Of a stretch of DNA of 11,808 nt, positions 1 through 6,364 are shown one piece after another. Numbering within the stretch: position 1 is the stretch's first letter; every line of letters starts with the position of its first letter. Under the pieces are notes generated by a model that saw nothing but the letters and a program-made list of their open reading frames with translations, made no database searches and was not told the origin of the DNA. The stretch covers positions 1-11,808 of the forward strand of contig CAZFPB010000026.1 in the NCBI GenBank assembly GCA_964520985.1. The letters are read 5' to 3'. The position numbers and the translations under genes are program-made. The stretch is from CAYSGL01 sp964520985 (GTDB taxonomy: Bacteria; Pseudomonadota; Alphaproteobacteria; Micavibrionales; Micavibrionaceae).

Positions 1-1
1 G

Positions 2-298
2 TCATCGGGAGCGAACCCACCAGCTGCGAGGTTTTGTCTTTTCAGATGCCATCCCAATTGTCACTTGTTGCTCGTAACCATTCGGTTCATCCGCAAACTT
101 GATCACCGGGGCAGGTTTATAAACTCGATAAGTCTTGCCCTCATGAGCAAGCCAATCATCAGTTCGAAGAAAGACGGAGACGGCCATATGTTCGGTTTGA
201 ACAACAGGCGCTGGACCTCCGCTGTATCGGTCAGGCCAAGGAATCGTTTGCGTGAAGATCTTATGATCTTCATAATCGATCAAAACTATATCTATCAT
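2..298 (-). CDS. Hypothetical phage protein, 98 aa
   Basis: No family recognised. The product is a soluble protein with no membrane segment or signal peptide. It has a beta-rich look (repeated short hydrophobic stretches, IDIVLID, TYRVYKPAPVIKF, QQVTIGM) and a basic tail ending WWVRSR. The ATG at 298 overlaps the stop of the upstream gene (295-726) in an ATGA junction, so translation is probably coupled; a weak AAGG lies about 10 bases upstream. At its own end the same ATGA arrangement recurs at bases 2-5, suggesting that another leftward gene starts at base 5 and leaves the window. It is the last complete gene of the leftward operon seen here. Confidence is in the gene being real, not in any function. 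Confidence 0.75.
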   Translation of the reverse strand: MIDIVLIDYEDHKIFTQTIPWPDRYSGGPAPVVQTEHMAVSVFLRTDDWLAHEGKTYRVYKPAPVIKFADEPNGYEQQVTIGMASEKTKPRSWWVRSR

Positions 299-726
299 TT
301 CCAGCGCACCTTATCGGCGGGCTTGAGCTCGATACCCGGCGTGCCAGGACTCACGGTGATGAACGGCGTGAACAAGTGCCGACGCTCATCCGGCAGGTCC
401 CTGAATGCCGCGGCACGCACCCCTGCCTTGAACGAGATCACCGCTTCAAAGTCAGCAGGGTCGATGAGCGGTCGGGATGCCTGCATGACGGCATCGTCTA
501 CCTTGTAATTCAATCGGTAGTCGCCGATCAATGCCATGTTAAATGGCAAACGAACCTTGTTCTGCTGACCAGGCAACGGCTCAGGAAACAATCCACCGAA
601 GATGCGAAGTCGTAATGCGATTTCTTTGGCGTTAGCGCTTTCTACTTCTGCCTTCGCTGCATGCCATTGGGTCAGCAGGTCTGAAAGCTCTTCGGAATTC
701 GGGTCGATAGGAGGGAAGTCGGACAT
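295..726 (-). CDS. Hypothetical phage protein, DUF7173-like
   Basis: 143 aa. The N-terminal 35 residues form a helical, charged stretch (LLTQWHAAKAEVESANAKE). A beta-type core follows around residues 60-80 (ALIGDYRLNYKVDD), then a helical segment with AAAFRDLPDERRHLF, and the protein ends with PGTPGIELKPADK. This order resembles small phage proteins grouped as DUF7173, where a short helical leader precedes a G.YRLNYK-like strand and a C-terminal PGTP.LEL segment. I recognise the pattern by eye only, and the role is unknown. The start at 726 has a good ribosome site (AAAGGAAAG, about 6 bases upstream), and the stop of the preceding gene lies 11 bases before the start. Its stop overlaps the next gene by 4 bases. 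Confidence 0.8.
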   Translation of the reverse strand: MSDFPPIDPNSEELSDLLTQWHAAKAEVESANAKEIALRLRIFGGLFPEPLPGQQNKVRLPFNMALIGDYRLNYKVDDAVMQASRPLIDPADFEAVISFKAGVRAAAFRDLPDERRHLFTPFITVSPGTPGIELKPADKVRWK

Positions 727-737
727 GATACTTTCCT

Positions 738-1058
738 TTAGGATTGGTACATTAAGCGAGCAAGGAATGACTTAATTCCTACTGCTAGAGGATCAGGTGC
801 ACCTGCGAAACCGGGGTTTCTTTTGACTATGGCAAGCGCTTCGTTGTACCCAGGTCTTACTTCTTCAAGCGCTCTGTCAAACGTTTCGTTATCAAGTACC
901 AGACGAAGCTCCCATGCGGCCTGGAAACCCAACCAAGCTGTGTCAGTTTCAGGGTCGGTGTAGTTTTTAAACACACCGTTTTGCACCCATTTGCCCATAT
1001 TCCACTTGGCAGGATGATTCCGACACCACGCTTCAAAAGCTTCCTGAGCGGTGATCAT
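738..1058 (-). CDS. Hypothetical phage protein with AW..FQAAWE motif
   Basis: 106 aa, soluble. Residues 1-15 (MITAQEAFEAWCRNH) and about 41-52 (AWLGFQAAWELR) match a pattern common in small accessory proteins of phages: a short helix with EAFEAW followed by W.GFQAAWE. No function is established for these proteins to my knowledge. The start ATG at 1058 overlaps the stop of the gene before it (1055-1441) as ATGA. No clear Shine-Dalgarno sequence precedes it, so it probably depends on translational coupling. The stop TAA falls inside the ribosome-site region of the following gene. The call of a real gene rests on operon position, tight packing and the motif. Confidence 0.75.
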   Translation of the reverse strand: MITAQEAFEAWCRNHPAKWNMGKWVQNGVFKNYTDPETDTAWLGFQAAWELRLVLDNETFDRALEEVRPGYNEALAIVKRNPGFAGAPDPLAVGIKSFLARLMYQS

Positions 1059-1441
1059 TTTGCATTCATCGCAGCAACGAGAGCGCTTCTCGCAAGGTCG
1101 AGGTAACCTTCTTCAAACCCCGGACGATCACCAAAACCGAAAGATATTGCTTTTGCGGCTGCCCGGATTTCAGATGCAGTGGGTTCCTGTGGAGGCGCTG
1201 CATCTTCAAGTGCCATGTGGATTTCATCGGCGAGATTGATCATTTCGTTTTCGCCGGTCGTAATGCTTTCTCCTTCATTGGACATCAGATCGACCAACGG
1301 ATAAGGTGCGTCGCTCCCGTCATCGCAGACCATGTTGGTTAGGTCATATTCGCGAAGAGTGTCAAAGATCACCGTCCAGGCAGGACCACGATCTTTGCGA
1401 TAAGCATCTAGCAGGGCGTCATGTTCGGTAGCTGAGATCAC
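1055..1441 (-). CDS. Hypothetical phage protein, GTG start
   Basis: 128 aa, acidic in the middle. The N-terminal part (HDALLDAYRKDRGPAWTVIFDTLREYDL) is helical, followed by a loop rich in D, S and E. The C-terminal 40 residues (EIRAAAKAISFG...FEEGYLDLARSALVAAMNAK) resemble a segment often seen at the end of small alphaproteobacterial phage proteins, of the form AAAKAI...Y...ARAAL.A. The start codon is GTG at 1441, chosen because AAGGTGA lies 3 bases upstream and because it forms a GTGA overlap with the stop of the zinc-finger gene before it. No function can be assigned. Confidence 0.75.
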   Translation of the reverse strand: MISATEHDALLDAYRKDRGPAWTVIFDTLREYDLTNMVCDDGSDAPYPLVDLMSNEGESITTGENEMINLADEIHMALEDAAPPQEPTASEIRAAAKAISFGFGDRPGFEEGYLDLARSALVAAMNAK

Positions 1442-1662
1442 GGGTCACCTTTGATATGATATTTGAGATTGGAATCCATACGCTTCCACTTGGCTTTGTA
1501 TTCAGCTATGAAAGCGGGATCAAATGACGACACCCATCCACAGGAGCAAACAAACTGTCGGCCGTTAAATGTAGTACGGGGCATGCCATGCCGGCAATGC
1601 TGAGAACCACAATAGGGTGTGTAGCCCGGCCTTGTCATTAGGTTCTCACGAACGATGTTCAT
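1438..1662 (-). CDS. Small phage zinc-finger protein
   Basis: 74 aa. Four cysteines form a probable zinc site: C18 and C23 (YCGSQHC), then C39 and C41 in the VCSCGW motif. His22 and His25 are alternative ligands. The spacer holds MPRTTFNGRQF, which together with CGW and a downstream FIAEYKAKW helix is a combination I associate with small zinc-binding phage proteins. Role unknown; nucleic acid or protein binding is possible but not shown. The ATG at 1662 makes an ATGA overlap with the preceding gene. An internal ATG at codon 9 (MTRPGY) would keep all cysteines and is an alternative start. The adjacent upstream gene is also a zinc ribbon. Confidence 0.8.
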   Translation of the reverse strand: MNIVRENLMTRPGYTPYCGSQHCRHGMPRTTFNGRQFVCSCGWVSSFDPAFIAEYKAKWKRMDSNLKYHIKGDP

Positions 1663-1847
1663 TTTGCTCTAATGCACTCCATGCCACAAGTCGGGCACTT
1701 GATCCGGTAGAAATCACCCTCACGCTGATCGTACTCGAGTTTTGCATCAGGAGGATTGAATTCGAATTCGCACTTGCAATTTCTGCAGGTGCAATCCAAG
1801 ATCCTTGTATCCGGAAGAACGCCTGGCTTTTTAATCTTGATGACCAT
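1659..1847 (-). CDS. Small phage zinc-ribbon protein
   Basis: 62 aa. Two knuckles, C21-x2-C24 (CRNC) and C51-x2-C54 (CPTC), separated by about 26 residues, give a rubredoxin-like zinc ribbon; C19, C26 and C58 are additional cysteines. The middle holds an FEFNPPDA segment and DQREGDFYRIKCP, a spacing typical of small phage proteins of this kind. The ATG at 1847 was chosen over an upstream in-frame ATG at 1928. It has a GGAG ribosome site about 8 bases upstream, overlaps the previous stop by one base (TAATG), and removes an unlikely 27-residue Arg/Pro-rich leader that only mirrors the neighbouring gene. Exact function unknown. Confidence 0.85.
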   Translation of the reverse strand: MVIKIKKPGVLPDTRILDCTCRNCKCEFEFNPPDAKLEYDQREGDFYRIKCPTCGMECIRAK

Positions 1848-2266
1848 TATTGCTTCTCCGAATGGGGTTGGGATAGGGCGGCGAGGATGTCGGCAATCGA
1901 CAACGCGAGCGCCTGCGCGGCATCGCAATCCATCTCCGCTCCTTGTGCGCCAGACTGGTACATGTCCGCGAACTGCTTCGCGATACGAACGCTATCCCGA
2001 TCCGGCCGGCTTACTGCGGGAGTGGGGGAGGCGCGGCGTTCGGTATAGTCGATACCGTTCTTGCGATCAGTGACGTGAAACTCCACTGGCTCAGCTTGAG
2101 GAAGTGCAGCGAGATAGGTCGTGACCAGTTTGGTTGCCACTTCCCGCGCCGCAGAGTTCGGACGGAACGATAGAGGCTTAACCGACTGATCCTCAAAACC
2201 GCCCGGCCATACAAAGGCCAAAATAGAGGCAACAGCCTCTAGCGCCTTCGGGTCAAGGTGTGTCAT
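1847..2266 (-). CDS. Hypothetical phage protein, 139 aa
   Basis: No family recognised. Begins MTHLDPKALEAVASILAFVWPGGF and includes two alpha-helical regions, residues about 35-55 (SAAREVATKLVTTYLAAL) and about 90-130 (SVRIAKQFADMY ... AAQALALSIADILAAL), with a polar Pro/Arg-rich linker between. The start at 2266 was preferred to an ATG at 2284 because it lies 10 bases after the previous stop. It is also preceded by the sequence GAGCCCAGCA that starts the neighbouring gene at 2459. DNA here is noticeably GC-rich (around two thirds in sampled stretches) compared with about half elsewhere, suggesting a separate origin. Confidence 0.72.
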   Translation of the reverse strand: MTHLDPKALEAVASILAFVWPGGFEDQSVKPLSFRPNSAAREVATKLVTTYLAALPQAEPVEFHVTDRKNGIDYTERRASPTPAVSRPDRDSVRIAKQFADMYQSGAQGAEMDCDAAQALALSIADILAALSQPHSEKQ

Positions 2267-2276
2267 TGCTGGGCTC

Positions 2277-2459
2277 TCACGCATCAGGGATCACAGGTTT
2301 TTCGCCCATCTCCCTGAGCTTGTTGGTGTAGGCTCTGTTTGCTGACTCGAGACCATCTTCACCGTTTGCTGCGGCGCGTAATGACGCCTGTTCGGCAGCA
2401 ATTTGTGCTGGGTGAATGCCGGGACGTTGGGCGACGACAGGCAGTAGATATTTACTCAT
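2277..2459 (-). CDS. Small hypothetical protein, 60 aa
   Basis: Unrecognised. The sequence begins MSKYLLPVVAQRPG and continues into a helical, Ala/Glu-rich stretch (AAEQASLRAAANGEDGLESANRAYTNKLREMGEK), probably one long helix. The ATG at 2459 is in an ATGA overlap with the preceding gene and shares a 14 base start-region sequence with the next gene. Support comes mainly from operon position and tight spacing; a coding role is probable but function is unknown. Confidence 0.62.
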   Translation of the reverse strand: MSKYLLPVVAQRPGIHPAQIAAEQASLRAAANGEDGLESANRAYTNKLREMGEKPVIPDA

Positions 2460-2680
2460 TGCTGGGCTCCGGGTTTGAGGGCGAGGCGGCCGGCCGGTGT
2501 GATGGCGAAATGGACACCGTTTGCGTACTCGGTAGCGGTCACATAACCGCGCCGCTCCAGAGCCCGCATCGAGCGCCCGGAGATTCCCTCGACATGCAGT
2601 CCGTCGTGGCTTAACCCGTGCCGTTCCCCGGCAAGAAACGATAGAGCGCGTTTCTGCACTCGGCCTAACTTCTCACCCAT
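2456..2680 (-). CDS. Small winged-helix-like protein
   Basis: 74 aa. The layout fits a compact winged helix: helix 1 (RVQKRALSFLAGE), a turn, a helix containing ISGRSMRALERRGYV (the likely recognition helix followed by the usual RRGYV turn), then two strands of the wing (TATEYANGVHFAITPAGRLAL). RGYV....F.ITPAGR is a common pattern in small DNA-binding proteins, so a role as a regulator is plausible, but no partner is known. The start at 2680 was preferred to an upstream ATG at 2728 because it has an excellent GGAGG site 6 bases upstream, and it overlaps the previous stop by 8 bases. GC-rich compared with the right half of the window. Confidence 0.72.
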   Translation of the reverse strand: MGEKLGRVQKRALSFLAGERHGLSHDGLHVEGISGRSMRALERRGYVTATEYANGVHFAITPAGRLALKPGAQQ

Positions 2681-3182
2681 GGCTATCCTCCGGGGAGAGA
2701 GTGGAACGGGCGCGGCGAAGGTCGCCAACGGTTATCTTCGTGCGACGGCTAGGGCTCTGCCAAAGTTCGACGGAATTGCCCCATGTCGCCTCTGGCCCGC
2801 TCTCCGGTCCCCACCATTCGGCTTCATCAGCGAACGGCTTCAACGCCTCCCCTCGCCGGGCTAGTTGGGCTTCGGCGGCGAGGGCGCGGGTCAAATCTGG
2901 ATCGGCGTAAACAAAGTTCGCGCCCTGAACGACACGTTCCAGTTTCGCCATTGCACGGTCATGCACAGAGCCCGGAAATCGGCTAATGCTGTCCCAAGCG
3001 GCGCGACATGCGTTCCGCGCCTCATCCCTCTCAGTCCTGAGCGTAAGGTACTGATCGACCGCGAATTTAATGACTTCGGCAGAATGAACAGCCTTTACCT
3101 CGTAGCCGACGAGCCTGGAAGTCAGCAACCAGTTCACGATGCCGCGTAGTTCTTCTTCAAGCTTCTCTTGAGATATACTCAT
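2673..3182 (-). CDS. Hypothetical phage protein with ITVGDLRRAR-type tail
   Basis: 169 aa, charged and largely helical. Residues 1-60 are a leader with a Leu/Glu pattern. Residues 100-120 include DLTRALAAEAQLARRGEALKPFA, and the C-terminus has KITVGDLRRARSTL. The pairing of ALKPFA with TVGDLRRAR near the end recurs in small accessory proteins of alphaproteobacterial phages. I recognise it by pattern only, and its role is unknown. The ATG at 3182 makes an ATGA overlap with the Tat-signal gene upstream, and AGGA lies about 10 bases before it. This gene lies in the GC-rich patch. Confidence 0.78.
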   Translation of the reverse strand: MSISQEKLEEELRGIVNWLLTSRLVGYEVKAVHSAEVIKFAVDQYLTLRTERDEARNACRAAWDSISRFPGSVHDRAMAKLERVVQGANFVYADPDLTRALAAEAQLARRGEALKPFADEAEWWGPESGPEATWGNSVELWQSPSRRTKITVGDLRRARSTLSPEDSHG

Positions 3183-3544
3183 TCGAATTTGATCCTGCTG
3201 ACCGAGGTATCGTTCTTGATGGTCACTTGAACGGTTATTTTTCCGTCGATGGGAATGAAAGACGAGAGACCTGGCATTCTGGAAACCCTGTGAACGCCTG
3301 CGCTCAAATGAACAATAGCGTCACTGGCCACACCTGAATCTAAATCTGATTTGGCAGCGTTAAGCGCCTGCTCAATGGTCCGAAATGCAAGAGGGAAATA
3401 AGGATTATTTTCGCAATCGACAAAGTAGTTCATCGGACGGGGCATGATGATCGTACGTACCTGCATGAGGACTTCAGCACGTACAATTGCAGGCGTAGCG
3501 AGGGCCGCGGCAACACCGAGCAGGAACGAGCGCCGTGAAGTCAT
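3179..3544 (-). CDS. Tat-signal exported protein with beta-helix-like start
   Basis: 121 aa. The first 23 residues form a clear twin-arginine leader: T-S-R-R-S-F-L, then a hydrophobic stretch (LGVAAALATPAIV) ending RA-E, which fits signal peptidase cleavage after residue 23. The mature part has FRTIEQALNAA ... DAIVHLSAGVHRVS, a pattern resembling the opening of right-handed beta-helix proteins of the pectate-lyase type, but it stops after about 98 residues, too short for a full helix. A Tat leader is unusual in a phage early operon; the product would be folded before export to the periplasm. The start has AAAGGTGA 6 bases upstream and a one-base TGATG overlap with the previous gene. Function unknown; the next upstream gene is a membrane protein. 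Confidence 0.82.
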   Translation of the reverse strand: MTSRRSFLLGVAAALATPAIVRAEVLMQVRTIIMPRPMNYFVDCENNPYFPLAFRTIEQALNAAKSDLDSGVASDAIVHLSAGVHRVSRMPGLSSFIPIDGKITVQVTIKNDTSVSRIKFE

Positions 3545-3768
3545 CAGTCATCACCTTTCTTCGGATGCACGATATCGCCATCTGCGTCCATCAACGGTGC
3601 AGTTGGCCATCCGCGCTCACGAATGTTCCGAGAACGAAGGGTTCGCGAATAGGCAAGATATGCGTATCTGATCGGTTGCACAATTGCATAAACGGGTGCC
3701 CAAATACCCCATGCGAGGCACCAGGTGAGAAAAGGGTTAGCTGACATGAAGTTGAGAAGCTCAGTCAT
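3544..3768 (-). CDS. Small one-pass membrane protein
   Basis: 74 aa. A single hydrophobic segment at about residues 11-36 (NPFLTWCLAWGIWAPVYAIV...) is followed by a basic stretch (RTLRSRNIRERG), so the positive side, probably the C-terminal part, stays in the cytoplasm. The C-terminus is hydrophilic and ends HPKKGDD. The ATG at 3768 has GGTGA 7 bases upstream and forms an ATGA overlap with the preceding gene. Lying next to a Tat-exported protein, it may act at the envelope, but there is nothing that identifies a function. It is not a recognisable holin: there is only one segment and no lysis neighbours. Confidence 0.75.
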   Translation of the reverse strand: MTELLNFMSANPFLTWCLAWGIWAPVYAIVQPIRYAYLAYSRTLRSRNIRERGWPTAPLMDADGDIVHPKKGDD

Positions 3769-4379
3769 TTCGGTTTCACCGCATTGCCGTCTGGGAGGAT
3801 ATAGGGACCATAGTACGCGAAGATAGATTCAGGTGCTTCGTCGTGCTCGGTTATCCAGTTTGGGCAGTCGGGGTCTTCGATAGACCATTCTGCCCATCCT
3901 TGATAGTCAGAATAAGGCAGGTCGGGATCGTTGTCTCCGGCATACATGACCCGATACATGCCGGGGATGCGCGGCTCGGCAACATCTTTGACCCAAACCC
4001 ACTCAGGAGGTTTAACGCCAAAGAACCTCTCGAGCTCGTATCGTGCAGCGATTTCGCCGGTATCGTATTCTTCGATGTGGGCGGCATAGCTGGGTGCAAA
4101 TTCAGCCGTGTAGCCGTGACTAGCATCGATTGTACCGACCGCAATGTTGCGTGCCAGCGATTCCACCTGTGTTGCGAAGGGCGTTGCGTCGCCCAACAGG
4201 GCGCGTAGGGCGCGGCCTGTATGATGGATTGCCGACAGTTGCAGAATGGTATGGACTGCGCGTTCAACCAACACTTTGGGAACAGCAATCATGACAGGCG
4301 TGAGTTCACCTGTCCCGTAGCAAAATTTGCATTCGGGATCAGGCTCGTTAGGACCGTCCATACATCTACAGTGCGTCAC
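3765..4379 (-). CDS. Phage protein with N-terminal CxC...CxxCxGTG zinc finger
   Basis: 204 aa, the largest gene of the leftward operon. Residues 4-22 hold C4-R-C6 and C17-K-F-C20-Y-G-T-G, a DnaJ-like zinc-knuckle pattern seen at the start of many small phage proteins. The middle (about 32-75) is helical (VLVERAVHTILQLSAI...GRALRALLG), and the C-terminal half is Tyr/Trp-rich and acidic. The start is GTG at 4379. It was chosen because AGGAG lies about 11 bases upstream and because starting at the next ATG (4361) would lose the first two cysteines. It overlaps the preceding gene by 14 bases. No activity can be assigned. Confidence 0.75.
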   Translation of the reverse strand: MTHCRCMDGPNEPDPECKFCYGTGELTPVMIAVPKVLVERAVHTILQLSAIHHTGRALRALLGDATPFATQVESLARNIAVGTIDASHGYTAEFAPSYAAHIEEYDTGEIAARYELERFFGVKPPEWVWVKDVAEPRIPGMYRVMYAGDNDPDLPYSDYQGWAEWSIEDPDCPNWITEHDEAPESIFAYYGPYILPDGNAVKPK

Positions 4380-4734
4380 GATATGGTTTTCTCCTGATCA
4401 CGTCCACAGAGGTGCGATACTCGAGTGAGACGGCTGATTGAAATTGCGAACCGAATTGGTCTTCGTAGGCGTGCTTTTCCAGAGGTATTTCGACAATAAG
4501 ATTGGCTTCTTTCAGACGAGTTGCGGTAAGCATAACAGCGCGGTCGCGATAACTTGGCATAACAACATCTTCGCCGAACCTGCCAAGGGCCAGCGCGTCG
4601 ACCATCTGCATCGTGTAAACAGTATCGATTACACGCTCTTGCCGCAAAACAGCAAGCATGTCGTCAATAGCACCTTCTCGATCAAGTGCTACCATTTCCT
4701 TGAGTTCTTTTAGGAACCTGGTCAATCGTGCCAT
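4366..4734 (-). CDS. Hypothetical phage protein, 122 aa
   Basis: Unrecognised. The N-terminal 35 residues (MARLTRFLKELKEMVALDREG) form a basic amphipathic helix, followed by IDTVYTMQMVDALALGRFGED and a mixed alpha-beta region (VMLTATRLKEANLIVEIPLEKHAYEDQF). No membrane segment or signal. The ATG at 4734 directly follows the TAA of the upstream gene (TAAATG), with a weak GCAGG a few bases before it. The protein overlaps the zinc-finger gene downstream by 14 bases. Real gene status is supported by tight spacing and by normal codon structure along its length. Confidence 0.72.
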   Translation of the reverse strand: MARLTRFLKELKEMVALDREGAIDDMLAVLRQERVIDTVYTMQMVDALALGRFGEDVVMPSYRDRAVMLTATRLKEANLIVEIPLEKHAYEDQFGSQFQSAVSLEYRTSVDVIRRKPYRDAL

Positions 4735-5181
4735 TTAGCCTGCTTCTCCCCTGCCGTACTTCTCTTTGAGCTTCTCGTAAAGCTTACGCTCAGCTCGTTC
4801 TTTGGCTTTCGCTAAAGAAGCTTTGTTTTCGATATGCCGACGTTGTTCTTCGGCGATCCTGGCATCCATCCGAGCGATGATCACATCGCAAGCATCTTGA
4901 TTGGCCAGGAGTTCGACCTTAACCCGGGTAACCAGCCCGGCATCACCGTTCCAGCGATACATGCGACGAATGGCAATTTCACCATCACCTTCGTCTTCCC
5001 ACTCATCGAAGATGACCTGGCCCAAAGGATAGACATCGTTAGGCTTCGTACGATCTGGTGGATCATACTCGAACAGTCTGGGATCCATCACGCTCATGCG
5101 CTGAGTGAGAAACATCTGGATCTCATTTTCGAGTTCCGAGTACTTCTCGAGATCGGCGACAATGGTTGACTTGTCAGTCAT
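4735..5181 (-). CDS. Phage protein with C-terminal coiled coil
   Basis: 148 aa. The N-terminal half contains IVADLEKYSELENEIQMFLTQRM and an acidic segment (DEWEDEGDGE). The last 45 residues (about 100-145) are heptad-patterned, highly charged and Ala/Glu/Lys-rich (ARIAEEQRRHIENKASL ... ERKLYEKLKEKYG), a probable coiled coil for dimerisation. The start is ATG at 5181, with ACGGAG 5 bases upstream and a one-base TGATG overlap with the previous stop. A GTG at 5184 immediately before it is the alternative start. Function unknown. Confidence 0.75.
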   Translation of the reverse strand: MTDKSTIVADLEKYSELENEIQMFLTQRMSVMDPRLFEYDPPDRTKPNDVYPLGQVIFDEWEDEGDGEIAIRRMYRWNGDAGLVTRVKVELLANQDACDVIIARMDARIAEEQRRHIENKASLAKAKERAERKLYEKLKEKYGRGEAG

Positions 5182-5396
5182 CACGACTCCGTAAGGATTG
5201 CAGCGCGGAGTTTGTTGAAGTGCTGAACGTACCAGCCATCGTCAGGGGCGGGCCCGGTATCGTGATCGGCGATAAACTCGGCGAAGAGGCAACCGAGCTG
5301 GTCCATGTTAATTATCATTTCGCTGCCCTTATCAGTCTTGATGGTAGCGATGCCTTCCAACTTGATATTTTCACTAAATTCGAGAATGCGTGCCAT
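5181..5396 (-). CDS. Small hypothetical protein, 71 aa
   Basis: Unrecognised. An alternating hydrophobic/polar pattern in residues 4-32 (ILEFSENIKLEGIATIKTDKG) suggests several beta strands; the rest (FAEFIADHDTGPAPDDGWYVQHFNKLRAAIL) is mixed with a helical end. The start at 5396 has AGGTG 5 bases upstream and a TAATG overlap with the preceding gene. It is short but shows a clear ribosome site and sits within the tightly packed operon, so I regard it as real. Confidence 0.7.
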   Translation of the reverse strand: MARILEFSENIKLEGIATIKTDKGSEMIINMDQLGCLFAEFIADHDTGPAPDDGWYVQHFNKLRAAILTES

Positions 5397-5635
5397 TATG
5401 CCACCTGAACCGAAGAATCGGCAAAAGCTTCTTTCATCTGCACTTCAGTCAGATCGAATTCAGCCTGCTCTTTGGTTGCCCAAAGGAAGATTTCGTTAGG
5501 GCCATCATCCATGGCATTTGCCTGCCACTGGCCGATGTATTTGCCCTTGGAATCCCACTCCATGGAATGAGACGTGCAGTCCTGGCGGTACCCAGATGGG
5601 GTTCGATACACGGGTGGATTGTCTGAGGTGAACAT
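5396..5635 (-). CDS. Small hypothetical protein, 79 aa
   Basis: Unrecognised. Contains several aromatic residues (YRTPSGYRQDCTSHSMEWDSKGKYIGQW region) and a short helical tail ending SSVQVA. The open frame extends upstream to 5875, but that part lies opposite the macro-like gene and is Ser/Pro-rich, so I start at the ATG at 5635. AAGGAG lies 5 bases upstream, an ideal ribosome site. The 25 base space to the gene before it is the longest inside the left operon. Function unknown. Confidence 0.75.
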   Translation of the reverse strand: MFTSDNPPVYRTPSGYRQDCTSHSMEWDSKGKYIGQWQANAMDDGPNEIFLWATKEQAEFDLTEVQMKEAFADSSVQVA

Positions 5636-5660
5636 GATCACTCCTTCTGTGGACGAGTTG

Positions 5661-6017
5661 TTATCGAGACAATACGCGAACGAACTCGTCTGGCAACAGG
5701 ATATTAGCTGGAGCACCGCGAAACATGGGCGCGATCTGCTCAGGTCGATAACCGGCATTGCCGCAACCGATGGCGACACAACGGAACGTGTGCTCTGGGT
5801 GAAGCTTGGCGAATCCGACGAAGTTGGTAATATAGAACTCGACTGTGGGGAGGGGAAGAACGCGAAGCCGATCATCCTTCGTCGGGATCGCGTAGCTATT
5901 ACCTTGAAGACCCCAACCCTGTCCGCGAACCGCGCCGTGTTTGCGCAAGGCTTCTAGAGCAGAACCCTTGCCGTGACGACCCGCGAGATTTGAGCCAAAC
6001 ACAAAAATTTCAGTCAT
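5661..6017 (-). CDS. Phage macro-like ADP-ribose-binding-fold protein (A1S_2505 type)
   Basis: 118 aa. Conserved motifs visible in order are FVFGSNLAGRHGKG (5-18), QGNSYAIPTKD (38-48), the strand FYITNFVGFA (61-70), CVAIGCGNAGY (80-90), and IAPMF near 95-99 with ILLPDEF at the end. This set is typical of the small phage proteins once named after A1S_2505, which adopt a macrodomain-like fold. Macrodomains usually bind ADP-ribose or related NAD-derived ligands, and the GNxAG.HGKG loop is the expected ligand contact. The phage role is not established; ligand binding in host takeover or counter-defence is an inference. Full length for the family. It overlaps its upstream neighbour by 4 bases and has no obvious ribosome site, so it is probably coupled. 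Confidence 0.92.
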   Translation of the reverse strand: MTEIFVFGSNLAGRHGKGSALEALRKHGAVRGQGWGLQGNSYAIPTKDDRLRVLPLPTVEFYITNFVGFAKLHPEHTFRCVAIGCGNAGYRPEQIAPMFRGAPANILLPDEFVRVLSR

Positions 6018-6364
6018 TCAACATTCTTCATCTTGTCAAGTTCAGCAAGTCGAAGTTCAACATGGTCTGGCAGAGATCCTGGAAAGTCATATTTCCATTC
6101 AAAGATCCCCCAAAGGGTTTTGGATGTGAGCTCTCCTTTGGTATTGATAATGCCGACTTGCGCTCTGTACACTTTCAGGCATAGAAGCTTACCGAAGTGC
6201 TCAGAGTACGCCCTTTGCCGACCCTCCCAGAAGCGAATTGCTGAAAGGATGGCATCTTTGTGGTCTTCCGCAAGAAATGCCTTGATGTGAGATGAGCAGA
6301 CTTCGTTCTCGGAATTGTAAAATTCGAGCTCTATTGAATATGTGGGGACAGGTGGGATGGTCAT
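6014..6364 (-). CDS. Hypothetical protein, 116 aa
   Basis: Unrecognised. A beta-rich N-terminus (TYSIELEFYNSENEV) is followed by a helix (HKDAILSAIRFWEGRQRAY) and more strands (LCLKVYRAQVGIINTKG), then a helical end. This alpha-beta mix is soluble, with no signal. The ATG at 6364 makes an ATGA overlap with the stop of the preceding gene and has no clear ribosome site. The gene lies just upstream of the macro-like protein in the operon, which gives no functional hint by itself. Confidence 0.7.
   Translation of the reverse strand: MTIPPVPTYSIELEFYNSENEVCSSHIKAFLAEDHKDAILSAIRFWEGRQRAYSEHFGKLLCLKVYRAQVGIINTKGELTSKTLWGIFEWKYDFPGSLPDHVELRLAELDKMKNVE

Noticed and set aside
1848..1928. Longer start of the zinc-ribbon gene
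   Set aside because: The extra 27 residues overlap the upstream gene fully and look like a shadow frame; the ATG at 1847 fits spacing and ribosome site.
4442..4713. Plus-strand open frame of 91 aa opposite the 122 aa gene
   Set aside because: No ribosome site, no domain pattern, and it runs against the direction of the operon.
5636..5875. Upstream extension of the 79 aa gene to a 159 aa open frame
   Set aside because: It lies opposite the well-supported macro-like gene, is Ser/Pro-rich without pattern, and the ATG at 5635 has an ideal ribosome site.
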